The notes under the pieces: generated by a model
Seen by the model: the letters and a program-made list of their open reading frames with translations, nothing else
What the model was told of the DNA's origin: nothing
Databases searched by the model: none
In this document: piece after piece, positions 1-5,537 of the stretch
Position numbering within the stretch: position 1 is the first letter of the stretch
Layout of the letters: every line of letters starts with the position of its first letter
Program-made: the position numbers and the translations under genes
Assembly: GCA_029977305.1 (NCBI GenBank)
Contig: JAPOLF010000138.1
Span: 1 to 5,537, forward strand
DNA length: 5,537 nucleotides
From: a bacterium
Lineage (GTDB): Bacteria > Chloroflexota > Chloroflexia > Thermomicrobiales > UBA6265
Direction of reading: 5' to 3'

Positions 1-105
1 CTTCAAATAAGCAAGAAAGTTGAATTGTTGATGATTTATATGTTTTAGTTTTTTTCTGATTGTTTTATTGTTCTGTCATGAATGAGGTGTTTTGGAGGTT
101 TGGTG
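1..105. other. AT-rich segment of different composition, probable chimeric or inserted DNA
   Basis: The first 60 bases contain only about 14 G or C (about 23%), and GC rises to roughly 40% over 61-110 before the GC-rich sequence characteristic of the rest begins. The strip is rich in T runs on the plus strand and no convincing coding frame is visible. The change coincides with the point where the leftward GNAT-like protein loses family-like sequence, just after an Ile-His-Pro at 121-129, so the junction lies between about 80 and 123. A SacI-type hexamer GAGCTC sits at 105-110, near the change. Candidate explanations are an assembly or cloning chimera at a contig end, or the edge of an AT-rich insertion. 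The sequence alone cannot separate them. Confidence 0.6.
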
Positions 106-903
106 AGCTCTCGTCGATACAGGATGGATCAGGAACTCGACGACGTGGCGCTGCCCGGACGAGCGAACGCGGGCATGGCCGACGATCTCCCCACCTTCCT
201 CGATCACCCACCCGGTGAGCCGCGGTTGGGAGACAGCAGGGCCGGTCGGGACCTCCCAGTGGCGACTCGTCCATGCCTCGACCTGCTGCACCTCTCGCGG
301 GACCGTTGCGCAATAGAGTTGGTACACCGACCAGGTGTCGTGGACATCCATCGGACGGGGGATCGGCACGGAGAGATTCGGACGCAGATCCCGGCCGACA
401 AAGATCGTCTCAGTGGCAAACTGGCTCCAGCCATCGTGGCGAAATGCCACTTCCAGGGCTGATTGCACGGGGATGCGGGCGAAGAGCATCCGCACGCCGC
501 GGAGCCCAGCCTGCTGCACGGCGTACTGCATCAGGGCATTCCACAGTGGTTCCGCGGCATAGACCCCGGTTGCGGTGGCAAGGGTGTCAAGGCTCCAGCG
601 GCCATCCGGCTGACTGGCGGTAAAGCTCACCATGCCGAGGCGATGACCACCAGTGCGCGCCACGAACGCTGGGGCCCGACGTTTCTTCCGCGGCACGATG
701 CTCCGCACACCAGACAAGACGAGAGAGGAGCCCCGGAGCGACGCATCGGGCTGATCAAGGCGGTGAACCACCGGGAACGAGCGCAGCATCGGCAGATCGG
801 AGAGGCGCATGGGTGAGACCGAGACCGTCAAGAGGGTGCCATCGGCTGGCTCGGACCTCTTGGGAGCCTCGTTCTCTGGCACAGAGGCACTGGGCTGGGT
901 CAT
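76..903 (-). CDS. Tandem GNAT-fold (acetyltransferase-like) protein, C-terminus broken by AT-rich sequence
   Basis: This 275-residue frame resembles proteins built of two GNAT (Gcn5-related N-acetyltransferase) units. Such enzymes move an acetyl group from acetyl-CoA to an amine, but the substrate cannot be told here. Residues 1-25 are a loose Pro/Glu/Ser-rich lead. Residues about 26-170 form a first, degenerate unit, with a strand and helix near 112-145 (GVYAAEPLWNALMQYAV) and a closing strand near 164-170. Residues about 182-261 start a second unit, with the hallmark strands GWVIEEGGEIVGHARV and HVVEFLIHP. The acetyl-CoA-binding loop (Q/R-x-x-G-x-G/A) and the helices that should follow are missing. 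The last ~10-14 residues are encoded by the compositionally different strip, so the stop is probably not the native one. The start is set at ATG 903 because GGAGG lies 6 nt upstream. A GTG at 909 would touch that site. It lies 43 nt after recR on the same strand and is probably co-transcribed. Fold call fairly sure, function unknown. Confidence 0.6.
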   Translation of the reverse strand: MTQPSASVPENEAPKRSEPADGTLLTVSVSPMRLSDLPMLRSFPVVHRLDQPDASLRGSSLVLSGVRSIVPRKKRRAPAFVARTGGHRLGMVSFTASQPDGRWSLDTLATATGVYAAEPLWNALMQYAVQQAGLRGVRMLFARIPVQSALEVAFRHDGWSQFATETIFVGRDLRPNLSVPIPRPMDVHDTWSVYQLYCATVPREVQQVEAWTSRHWEVPTGPAVSQPRLTGWVIEEGGEIVGHARVRSSGQRHVVEFLIHPVSTRAHQTSKTPHS

Positions 904-909
904 CGGCAC

Positions 910-914
910 CCTCC
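910..914 (-). promoter_or_regulatory. Ribosome binding site of the GNAT-like gene (GGAGG)
   Basis: On the minus strand GGAGG is followed by six bases (GTGCCG) and then ATG at 903. An in-frame GTG at 909 would abut the Shine-Dalgarno with no spacing, so this site decides in favour of the ATG start. Confidence 0.7.
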
Positions 915-946
915 GAGCACGGTCGCGTGGATGGTGTTACACATCC

Positions 947-1558
947 TCACAGGCGTCGTCTCGCGGCGATGGCGCGTCCAAGGGTGACTTCGTCGGCGTA
1001 TTCAAGATCACCCCCAGCGGGGAGGCCGCTGGCGGGTCGAGAGACGCTGACGCCGAGTGGCACCAAGAGTCGATGCAAGTAGGTCGCGGTCGCCTCACCC
1101 GGGAGATCGAGGTTGGTGGCGATGATCACCTCGGTCGGTCGTTCCTGTTCGACACGCGCGAGCAATTCGGCAATGCGCAACTTGTCGGGCCCGATCCCCT
1201 CGACAGGAGAGAGTGACCCATGGAGGACGTGGTAGCGACCGCGGTATTGGCCCGTGCGCTCCAAGGCGACGACATCCAAGGGCGCTTCGACGACACAGAT
1301 GACCGACTCCCGGGTGGGATCACCGCACAGGCCGCACGGGTCGGACTCGGTGGTGTTGAAACAGACGGTGCAGAGCGAAATCCGCGCCTTGACGTCGAGA
1401 ATCGCCTCGGCGAGCGCCGTTGCCTCTTCGGTGGAGGTCCGGAGCAGATGGTAGGCGAGCCGGGAGGCCGTTTTCGGACCAATGCCGGGAAGACGCCCGA
1501 GTTCGTCAATGAGACGGGCGACAGGCTGGGCGGTGACGGCTGACGGGTTGGCCGGCAT
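947..1558 (-). CDS. recR: Recombination mediator protein RecR
   Basis: RecR works with RecO (and RecF) to load RecA onto SSB-coated single-stranded gaps during recombinational repair, as a cytoplasmic ring clamped on DNA. The 203-residue product matches the usual ~200. In order: a helix-hairpin-helix DNA-binding segment at about 20-40 (GRLPGIGPKTASRLAYHLL); a four-cysteine zinc finger at C63, C66, C75 and C78; a Toprim domain from about 84, with the acidic residue of VICVVE at E91 and the segment TNLDLPGEATATYL at 148-161; and the C-terminal Walker-B-like signature GLPAGGDLEYADEVTL at 178-193. The Toprim loop reads TNLDLPGEATA where many RecR proteins have TNPTVEGEATA; the GEATA core is kept. 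The start at ATG 1558 is supported by GGAG six bases upstream; a longer frame from TTG 1627 would add 23 residues not typical of the family. It follows ftsK on the same strand after 169 bp and precedes the GNAT-like gene. The common dnaX-ybaB-recR arrangement is not present here. Confidence 0.97.
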   Translation of the reverse strand: MPANPSAVTAQPVARLIDELGRLPGIGPKTASRLAYHLLRTSTEEATALAEAILDVKARISLCTVCFNTTESDPCGLCGDPTRESVICVVEAPLDVVALERTGQYRGRYHVLHGSLSPVEGIGPDKLRIAELLARVEQERPTEVIIATNLDLPGEATATYLHRLLVPLGVSVSRPASGLPAGGDLEYADEVTLGRAIAARRRL

Positions 1559-1564
1559 GGTGGA

Positions 1565-1568
1565 CTCC
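1565..1568 (-). promoter_or_regulatory. Ribosome binding site of recR (GGAG)
   Basis: Minus-strand GGAG lies six bases before ATG 1558. It selects the 203-residue RecR start over the upstream in-frame TTG at 1627. Confidence 0.65.
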
Positions 1569-1584
1569 GGGACGGACGGAACGG

Positions 1585-1598
1585 GGTGTCCGTACACC
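1585..1598. promoter_or_regulatory. 14-bp near-palindrome upstream of recR, possible operator
   Basis: The site reads GGTGTCCGTACACC on the plus strand, with arms GGTGT and ACACC and one mismatched pair in the centre. Its minus-strand reading, GGTGTACGGACACC, matches the plus-strand site upstream of ftsK (4251-4264, GGTGTACGTTCACC) at 12 of 14 positions. It begins three bases after the possible -10 of recR, where a repressor would interfere with transcription start. The regulator is unknown; chance similarity is possible. Confidence 0.3.
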
Positions 1599-1727
1599 TC
1601 TATCGTAGCACGGAGGACCCGCACCAATTGTTATAGGAATGATCACCCGAACGCGGCGCGGATGCCACCTTGCGGTGTAGCCACGCAGAGACCATGCCCT
1701 CAGCTCCCGAGCAGTTTGGCGGGTGCG

Positions 1728-4169
1728 CTAACGCTCGGCGGCCAAGACGGGGCGGCCCCGCACACCGTCAGCCGGGCCGATCAAGCCCTCGTCTTCCATC
1801 CGCTCGATCATCCGGGCGGCGCGGTTGTACCCGACGCGGAGCCGTCGCTGGAGCATGGAGGCGGAGGCGGTGCCGTGCTGGCGCACGACGGTGAGCGCCT
1901 GATCGTAGAGGGGGTCGTCCTCGAACTCGTTTCCATCGAAGGACGATGAACCGGGGTTGCTGCTCGGGAGGTTGAGCCATTCGTCATCGAATTGCGGCAC
2001 GGGCGCCACGCGATGCCAGTGGCTCACGACGTATTGGGCGTCCTTGTCATCGATGAAGGCGCCTTGGACACGCTGCGGCTTCGCGGCATCGGCAGGCAGG
2101 TAGAGCATGTCGCCGCGGCCAAGGAGCTTCTCCGCCCCCGGCATGTCGAGCACGACACGGCTGTCGGTGACCGAAGAGACGGCGAAGGCGATGCGGCTCG
2201 GCACGTTGGTCTTGATGAGGCCCGTGACCACATCCACCGAGGGGCGCTGAGTTGCGAGGATGAGGTGAATGCCGGCGGCACGGCCCATCTGGCCGAGGCG
2301 CACGAGTTGGTTCTCGACATCATCCGGAGTGGTCATCATCAGGTCGGCGAGTTCATCGATGATGAGGACGAGGTAGGGCAATCGCTCGAGCGACGGTTCT
2401 TCCGTCATCTTCAAGCGATAGCCATCGTAGTTGCGAACGCCGATCTGGGAGAACATCGTGTAACGACGTTCCATCTCCCGGACCGTGAGACGAAGCGCCC
2501 CGACGACCTTGTCCATCTCGGTCACGACGGGGCACTGCAGGTGCGGCACCCCGTTGTACCCGGTCAACTCGACCATCTTCGGATCGATCATCACCATCTT
2601 GAGTTCGTCGGGGGTCTTGGTCATCAGGAATGTGGAGATGATGCCGTTGAGGCAGACGCTCTTGCCGGCGCCGGTGGCGCCCGCAATGAGGATGTGCGGC
2701 ATTCGAGTGAGATCACCCACCACATAGCGGCCGTTGACATCGCGGCCGAGCGGCATCGGCAGCTTGGCTTTCGACTTGGTGAAGTTGACCGATTCGATGG
2801 TTTCGCGGAGGCCGACGGTGGCGATGTGCTCGTTGGGGATCTCGAGGCCGACGCGGGCGAGTCCGGGAATCGGCGCCTCGATGCGGATGCTCGGTGCGGC
2901 AAGCGAGAGGGCAAGGTCGTTCTGGAGTTCGGTGATGCGTCGGACTTTGGTTCCGGTCCCCGGTTCGAGGGCGAACTGGGTGACGGCAGGACCGGGATTG
3001 ATCTCGCGGACCTTGGCCTCGACCTTGAAACTGGAAAGGGTTTCCTCGATCACCTTGGCTTTGGCGTGAAGCGCGGTCTCGTCGGGGTCGACAGGATCGT
3101 AGTAGGTCAGACGTGAGACGTCAGGCATCGGCAACCGGGCACTCGCTGGAAGGTTGGATGCGGCTGGGATGACGATGGTGCCGGTGCCATTGCCACGCTC
3201 GAGGCGCTTGGGCGGTGGTGGGGTGTTGACGATCGGTGCCGCGTCCTCGGGTTCAGGCTCGGGGTCGGGCTCCGTGAGGGTGAGCGTGCGCTGTTGTGCT
3301 TCGGGCTGTGCGATGCGCGGCGCGTTAGTCCGATCCGGGCGGCGGATGGGTGGCAAGTCGTCACCGTCGGCCTCATCGGTGGCATCGTCCGGATAGATCG
3401 GCACGAGGCGGCGTGATCCGGTTGACGTCACCGGTGGTGTGGTGGGCGCGGCAACAGCAACAGGTTGTGATTGCCGCGGCTCTGCCCGTGGAAGCCACCC
3501 GACCACCATGGCAAAGAAGCGGCGGATGCCGCCGATCATGCGAGCGAATGATCGCCAGAACAGCGCCATCAGGGCGCCGATATCGCCGATGAAGGTGTGG
3601 AGATCACTCCCCGCCAAGAGGAAGACGGCGAACACCCCGAGCGCGAAGAGCACGAGGCCAGCGCCGATGGTGCCAAGGACTTCCAGTGTCAGGGTGGCGA
3701 CGGCGATGCCGAGGTAGCCGCCCATTTGCGGTTGATCGAGACCGGCACCGAGCTGCAGCAACCCCACCACGGCGATGGTGAAGAGGAATCCACCAGCGAC
3801 ATGGCGGATCTCGAACATCGGTCCGGTCTGGGTGCTGAGGAGGCGGATCGCGGCGAGACCAGCGAGGACCGGCACCAGCGGCGCGGCCTTGCCGAAGCAA
3901 TCGATGAGGATGCCACCCCACCAACGGACGAGAATGCCGTCATCCCCTCCCCGGCCGAGCACGACGGCAGTGAGCACCGCGATGATGATGAGCATCCCAC
4001 CGAGGACCTCGCGGCGCATGCGCGCGGAGCCCATGAGCGATGGCAGGTCCTGTCGGAATTCGGCGAAACGTGCCTTGGCACGGGCGATCGGCCCGGGCTT
4101 GGCAGTGGCAGCGCGGCGTTTCGAGGTGGAACGCGGCGGGGCGGTGCGGGTTTTGGTGGTTGACGCCAT
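1728..4169 (-). CDS. ftsK: DNA translocase FtsK/SpoIIIE
   Basis: FtsK is a membrane-anchored hexameric ATPase that pumps double-stranded DNA through the closing septum and helps resolve chromosome dimers. The 813-residue product fits the 750-850 of compact FtsK/SpoIIIE proteins. In order: a basic cytoplasmic N-terminus (1-50); about four membrane segments, roughly 56-72, 96-112, 123-143 and 160-186; a Pro/Asp/Glu-rich linker at about 231-360, including an acidic DPEPEPE tract; the alpha domain at about 366-464; and the RecA-like motor at about 469-724, with Walker A AGATGAGKS at 496-504, Walker B LVLIIDELADLM at 600-611 (D605, E606) and the ATQRPS motif near 639. The C-terminal winged-helix gamma domain (749-813) has the signature LQRRLRVGYNRAARMIERM, which in the family reads the polar chromosomal guide sequences. 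ATG 4169 is chosen because GGAG lies nine bases upstream; in-frame ATG 4211 and GTG 4247 lack a ribosome site. It is divergent from the imuB-like gene and upstream of recR on the same strand. Confidence 0.97.
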   Translation of the reverse strand: MASTTKTRTAPPRSTSKRRAATAKPGPIARAKARFAEFRQDLPSLMGSARMRREVLGGMLIIIAVLTAVVLGRGGDDGILVRWWGGILIDCFGKAAPLVPVLAGLAAIRLLSTQTGPMFEIRHVAGGFLFTIAVVGLLQLGAGLDQPQMGGYLGIAVATLTLEVLGTIGAGLVLFALGVFAVFLLAGSDLHTFIGDIGALMALFWRSFARMIGGIRRFFAMVVGWLPRAEPRQSQPVAVAAPTTPPVTSTGSRRLVPIYPDDATDEADGDDLPPIRRPDRTNAPRIAQPEAQQRTLTLTEPDPEPEPEDAAPIVNTPPPPKRLERGNGTGTIVIPAASNLPASARLPMPDVSRLTYYDPVDPDETALHAKAKVIEETLSSFKVEAKVREINPGPAVTQFALEPGTGTKVRRITELQNDLALSLAAPSIRIEAPIPGLARVGLEIPNEHIATVGLRETIESVNFTKSKAKLPMPLGRDVNGRYVVGDLTRMPHILIAGATGAGKSVCLNGIISTFLMTKTPDELKMVMIDPKMVELTGYNGVPHLQCPVVTEMDKVVGALRLTVREMERRYTMFSQIGVRNYDGYRLKMTEEPSLERLPYLVLIIDELADLMMTTPDDVENQLVRLGQMGRAAGIHLILATQRPSVDVVTGLIKTNVPSRIAFAVSSVTDSRVVLDMPGAEKLLGRGDMLYLPADAAKPQRVQGAFIDDKDAQYVVSHWHRVAPVPQFDDEWLNLPSSNPGSSSFDGNEFEDDPLYDQALTVVRQHGTASASMLQRRLRVGYNRAARMIERMEDEGLIGPADGVRGRPVLAAER

Positions 4170-4178
4170 GAGCGCAGT

Positions 4179-4182
4179 CTCC
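4179..4182 (-). promoter_or_regulatory. Ribosome binding site of ftsK (GGAG)
   Basis: Minus-strand GGAG is followed by nine bases before ATG 4169. No comparable site precedes the in-frame ATG 4211 or GTG 4247, so it favours the 813-residue form. Confidence 0.5.
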
Positions 4183-4250
4183 AACCCCACCTCGCGCGCG
4201 GCGAGGAGCATGCGTGCAGGTTGCGGGGCTGGCGACGGGGACGCCACGCG

Positions 4251-4264
4251 GGTGTACGTTCACC
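4251..4264. promoter_or_regulatory. 14-bp near-palindrome upstream of ftsK, possible operator
   Basis: GGTGTACGTTCACC pairs with itself at six of seven positions. It lies about 8 bp downstream of the candidate ftsK -10, so it would cover the transcription start region, and it is similar to the site at 1585-1598 upstream of recR. A role as a shared repressor site is an inference. Confidence 0.3.
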
Positions 4265-4272
4265 GCCCGCTC

Positions 4273-4278
4273 AGTATA
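4273..4278 (-). promoter_or_regulatory. Possible -10 element of the ftsK promoter (TATACT)
   Basis: On the minus strand TATACT matches the TATAAT consensus at five of six bases. It sits about 104 bp before the ftsK ATG, implying a leader of roughly 95-100 nt. The hexamer 17 bp upstream (GCAATC) is a poor -35, so the promoter is weak, activator-dependent or misplaced. Confidence 0.4.
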
Positions 4279-4312
4279 CACAAGCCCCTCCGATCGATTG
4301 CGGGGTCTCCCC

Positions 4313-4341
4313 TTGCACAAAACGAACATATGTTCTATTCT
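4313..4341 (+). promoter_or_regulatory. Sigma-70-type promoter of the imuB-like gene
   Basis: A -35-like TTGCAC (4313-4318) and a -10-like TATTCT (4336-4341) are separated by exactly 17 bp. The hexamers match consensus at three and four of six positions. The spacer is almost filled by the LexA palindrome at 4324-4335, which abuts the -10. Transcription would start near 4348, giving a leader of about 67 nt before ATG 4415. Confidence 0.65.
4324..4335. promoter_or_regulatory. LexA-binding SOS box (GAACATATGTTC)
   Basis: GAACATATGTTC is a perfect 12-bp palindrome, and with its flanks reads CGAACATATGTTCT, matching the Gram-positive-type SOS box (GAAC-N4-GTTC, also used in Actinobacteria). It lies between the -35 and -10 of the imuB-like gene, so bound LexA would block RNA polymerase until RecA-driven LexA cleavage. 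The downstream gene is a translesion-synthesis family member, an expected LexA target. The nearest ftsK promoter candidate is about 46 bp away, so effects on ftsK are possible but unproven. Confidence 0.88.
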
Positions 4342-4353
4342 CCGGGTGTTCGC

Positions 4354-4372
4354 GGTTGGACTCGCACCAACC
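4354..4372 (+). repeat. 6-bp perfect hairpin in the imuB leader
   Basis: GGTTGG (4354-4359) and CCAACC (4367-4372) form a perfect 6-bp stem around the 7-nt loop ACTCGCA. It starts only a few bases after the predicted transcription start, so it would cap the 5' end of the mRNA. It could stabilise the transcript; there is no T run, so it is not an intrinsic terminator. Confidence 0.4.
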
Positions 4373-4402
4373 CACCGACCGACCCTTTTCAACCGATTCC
4401 CC

Positions 4403-4408
4403 GAGGGG
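4403..4408 (+). promoter_or_regulatory. Ribosome binding site of the imuB-like gene (GAGGGG)
   Basis: GAGG(GG) begins 12 bases before ATG 4415, leaving 6-8 bases of spacing. It is directly preceded by CCCC (4399-4402), which could pair weakly with the GGGG, but the loop would be too tight for a firm claim. Confidence 0.55.
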
Positions 4409-4414
4409 CCGACC

Positions 4415-5537
4415 ATGATCGTCGCCTGTGTTGCCATCCCCCACTTCGCCTTGCGTGTTGCCGTGCTGGAGCGCCCAGAACTTGACGGCGCGCCACTGGT
4501 GCTCGGCGCAGCGCCAACCGCTCGCCCGCTGGTGCTCGATGCGAGCCCCGAGGCAGCGGCACGCGGGATTCGCGCCGGGATCGGCATCCGCGAGGTCGCG
4601 GCGCTCTGCCCGGATGCGGTGGTGCTCTCACCACACCCGGTGCGCGAGCATCAGATCAGCGACGAGATCACCATGGCACTCGGGATGCTCAGCCCCTTGG
4701 TGGAACCCGACGGCGGGATCCCCGGATTCTGGTATGTCGATCTCACCGGGTCGGACCGCCTGCTCGGGCCGCCAACCATTGCGGCGGCGACGCTGCTGGA
4801 GGCGATGCCACCGCTGCTGCGGCCGCGCGTCGGCGTCTCCCGCGGGAAGTTCCCGGCGCGGGTGGCCGCAGCGCGATCGCAGGCGGGCGCATTCCAGATC
4901 ATCGAGGAGGCACAGACAGAGGCGTTCCTCGCCCATGCCCCGACATCGCTGCTGCCGGTCTCCCCGGAGCTGCTGCGCCGCATGGAGCGCCTCGGGCTGC
5001 GCACGCTGGGTGATCTCGCGGCACTGCCGGCCACGGCGGTGCAGGCGCGGTTCGGCAAGGACGGCCGACGGCTGCACGATCTCGCCCGCGGCATCGATCC
5101 GTCACCGGTGATCGCGCAACCGTTGCCGGAGGTGGTGCGCGAGAGCATGACCTTCTCCACGCCGGCCACGAGTGTCGATCGCCTGCAGGTGGCGTTGGAG
5201 CGATTGGCGTTGCGGGCCTTCAGTCGGCCGATGTTGCGTGATCGGCATGTGCGCCAGGCGCGGCTGCGGGCGATGCTCGAGGGCGGCGGGTCATGGGAAC
5301 AGTCTTCCACCCTGCGCGATCCGGGCGGACGGCAACGGGTGGTCGAGGTGCTGGGATATCGCCTCACGACGATCGGGCTGCCGGGGCCGGTGGAGCGGCT
5401 GACGCTCGAACTGGTGGCACCGATCGCGGTGGGCGGGCGGCAGGAATTGCTGCCCGGGTTCCGCTCGCGTCGCCCACGTGAACTTGTTGAAGCGGCCCGA
5501 TGGCTGGAGCAGCGATACGGCCACTCCGGGCTCTACC
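4415..5537 (+). CDS. imuB: ImuB-like Y-family DNA polymerase homologue, catalytically inactive (3' end outside window)
   Basis: The first 374 residues are visible and the frame is open at the window edge. ImuB-type proteins keep the Y-family polymerase fold but not its chemistry: they bridge the replication clamp, RecA-related partners and the error-prone polymerase DnaE2 in SOS mutagenesis. Residues 1-15 (MIVACVAIPHFALRV) align with the Y-family motif MIVLFVDFDYFYAQV, but the metal-binding Asp is Ala7. The palm motif S-I-D-E-A-Y-L-D appears as I-P-G-F-W-Y-V-D at 102-109, so the catalytic Asp-Glu is Gly104-Phe105. Further along are CPDAVVL (65-71), GVSRGKFPARVAA (140-152), a helix-hairpin-helix region LGLRTLGDLAALPATAVQARFG (about 193-214), and a little-finger-like domain at about 245-340. 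QELLPGF (343-349) sits where relatives carry a clamp-binding motif (QLSLF-like). The gene is transcribed from a LexA-controlled promoter and is divergent from ftsK. No imuA lies upstream. A dead DinB paralogue is the alternative name; the family is sure, the exact subfamily less so. Confidence 0.88.
   Translation, partial: MIVACVAIPHFALRVAVLERPELDGAPLVLGAAPTARPLVLDASPEAAARGIRAGIGIREVAALCPDAVVLSPHPVREHQISDEITMALGMLSPLVEPDGGIPGFWYVDLTGSDRLLGPPTIAAATLLEAMPPLLRPRVGVSRGKFPARVAAARSQAGAFQIIEEAQTEAFLAHAPTSLLPVSPELLRRMERLGLRTLGDLAALPATAVQARFGKDGRRLHDLARGIDPSPVIAQPLPEVVRESMTFSTPATSVDRLQVALERLALRAFSRPMLRDRHVRQARLRAMLEGGGSWEQSSTLRDPGGRQRVVEVLGYRLTTIGLPGPVERLTLELVAPIAVGGRQELLPGFRSRRPRELVEAARWLEQRYGHSGLY

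Larger units (their letters stand above)
1559..1727. other. Spacer between ftsK stop and recR start
   Basis: This 169-bp stretch carries no gene I can support. Nothing in it looks like an intrinsic terminator: only a 3-4 bp inverted repeat (GCTC-CC-GAGC at 1703-1712), with no following T run. A possible minus-strand -10 element TACGAT lies at 1602-1607, about 44 bp before the recR ATG, but no good -35 is present at normal spacing (TTGGTG is only 14 bp away). A palindrome at 1585-1598 sits just downstream of it. recR may therefore have its own weak promoter or simply be read through from ftsK. Confidence 0.4.

Noticed and set aside
1..105. AT-rich end as the terminus of an insertion sequence
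   Set aside because: No terminal inverted repeat, target-site duplication or transposase fragment can be seen in so short a stretch.
934..942. GTGTTACAC palindrome between recR and the GNAT-like gene
   Set aside because: It resembles the GGTGT/ACACC sites, but the half-site spacing differs (one central base instead of four) and the flanks do not pair, so it was not grouped with them.
947..1627. Longer RecR starting at TTG 1627
   Set aside because: The extra 23 residues are not typical of RecR, the start codon is rare, and the ATG at 1558 has a good GGAG site.
1703..1712. Possible intrinsic terminator after ftsK (GCTC-CC-GAGC)
   Set aside because: The loop is only two bases and no T run follows on the minus strand.
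1992..3116. 374-codon open frame antisense to ftsK
   Set aside because: It lies wholly opposite the well-supported FtsK motor and alpha domains, its His/Asp/Gly-rich composition is typical of a reversed GC-rich gene, and no family motif is visible.
3597..4163. 188-codon acidic frame antisense to the ftsK N-terminus
   Set aside because: It is the mirror of the ftsK membrane region and basic leader; no independent start signal or family match.
4428..5111. 227-codon plus-strand frame inside imuB
   Set aside because: It is an Arg/Ser/Cys-rich alternative frame; the overlapping frame from ATG 4415 has a ribosome site and clear Y-family motifs.

Overview
The window is about 5.5 kb of GC-rich bacterial DNA, apart from an AT-rich strip at its first ~105 bases. 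It holds a compact set of DNA-maintenance genes. The protein sequences, the Gram-positive-type LexA box (GAAC-N4-GTTC) and the high GC are compatible with a Chloroflexota (Thermomicrobia-like) or related high-GC lineage. That placement is an inference from family resemblance, not a computed one.

Layout. Positions 1 to about 105 are AT-rich (about 23% GC over the first 60 bases) and look foreign to the rest. This strip cuts into a leftward gene for a GNAT-fold (acetyltransferase-like) protein (76-903), whose second GNAT unit stops abruptly. Next, also leftward, is recR (947-1558). A 169-bp spacer follows, then a long leftward ftsK/spoIIIE gene (1728-4169). A 245-bp divergent regulatory region (4170-4414) separates ftsK from a rightward, 3'-truncated gene for an ImuB-like, catalytically dead Y-family polymerase (4415 to beyond the window end).

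How they fit together. RecR works in RecFOR-type gap repair, FtsK pumps chromosome ends during division, and the ImuB-like protein is an SOS-induced translesion-synthesis adaptor. The strongest regulatory signal is a perfect 12-bp LexA palindrome filling the spacer between the -35 and -10 of the imuB promoter. A second signal, more speculative, is a pair of similar 14-bp near-palindromes (GGTGTACG-N2-CACC), one upstream of recR and one upstream of ftsK, each just downstream of a possible -10. They may be a shared operator.

No tRNA, rRNA, CRISPR array, complete insertion sequence or convincing intrinsic terminator was seen. The large open frames antisense to ftsK and recR look like GC-driven shadows.
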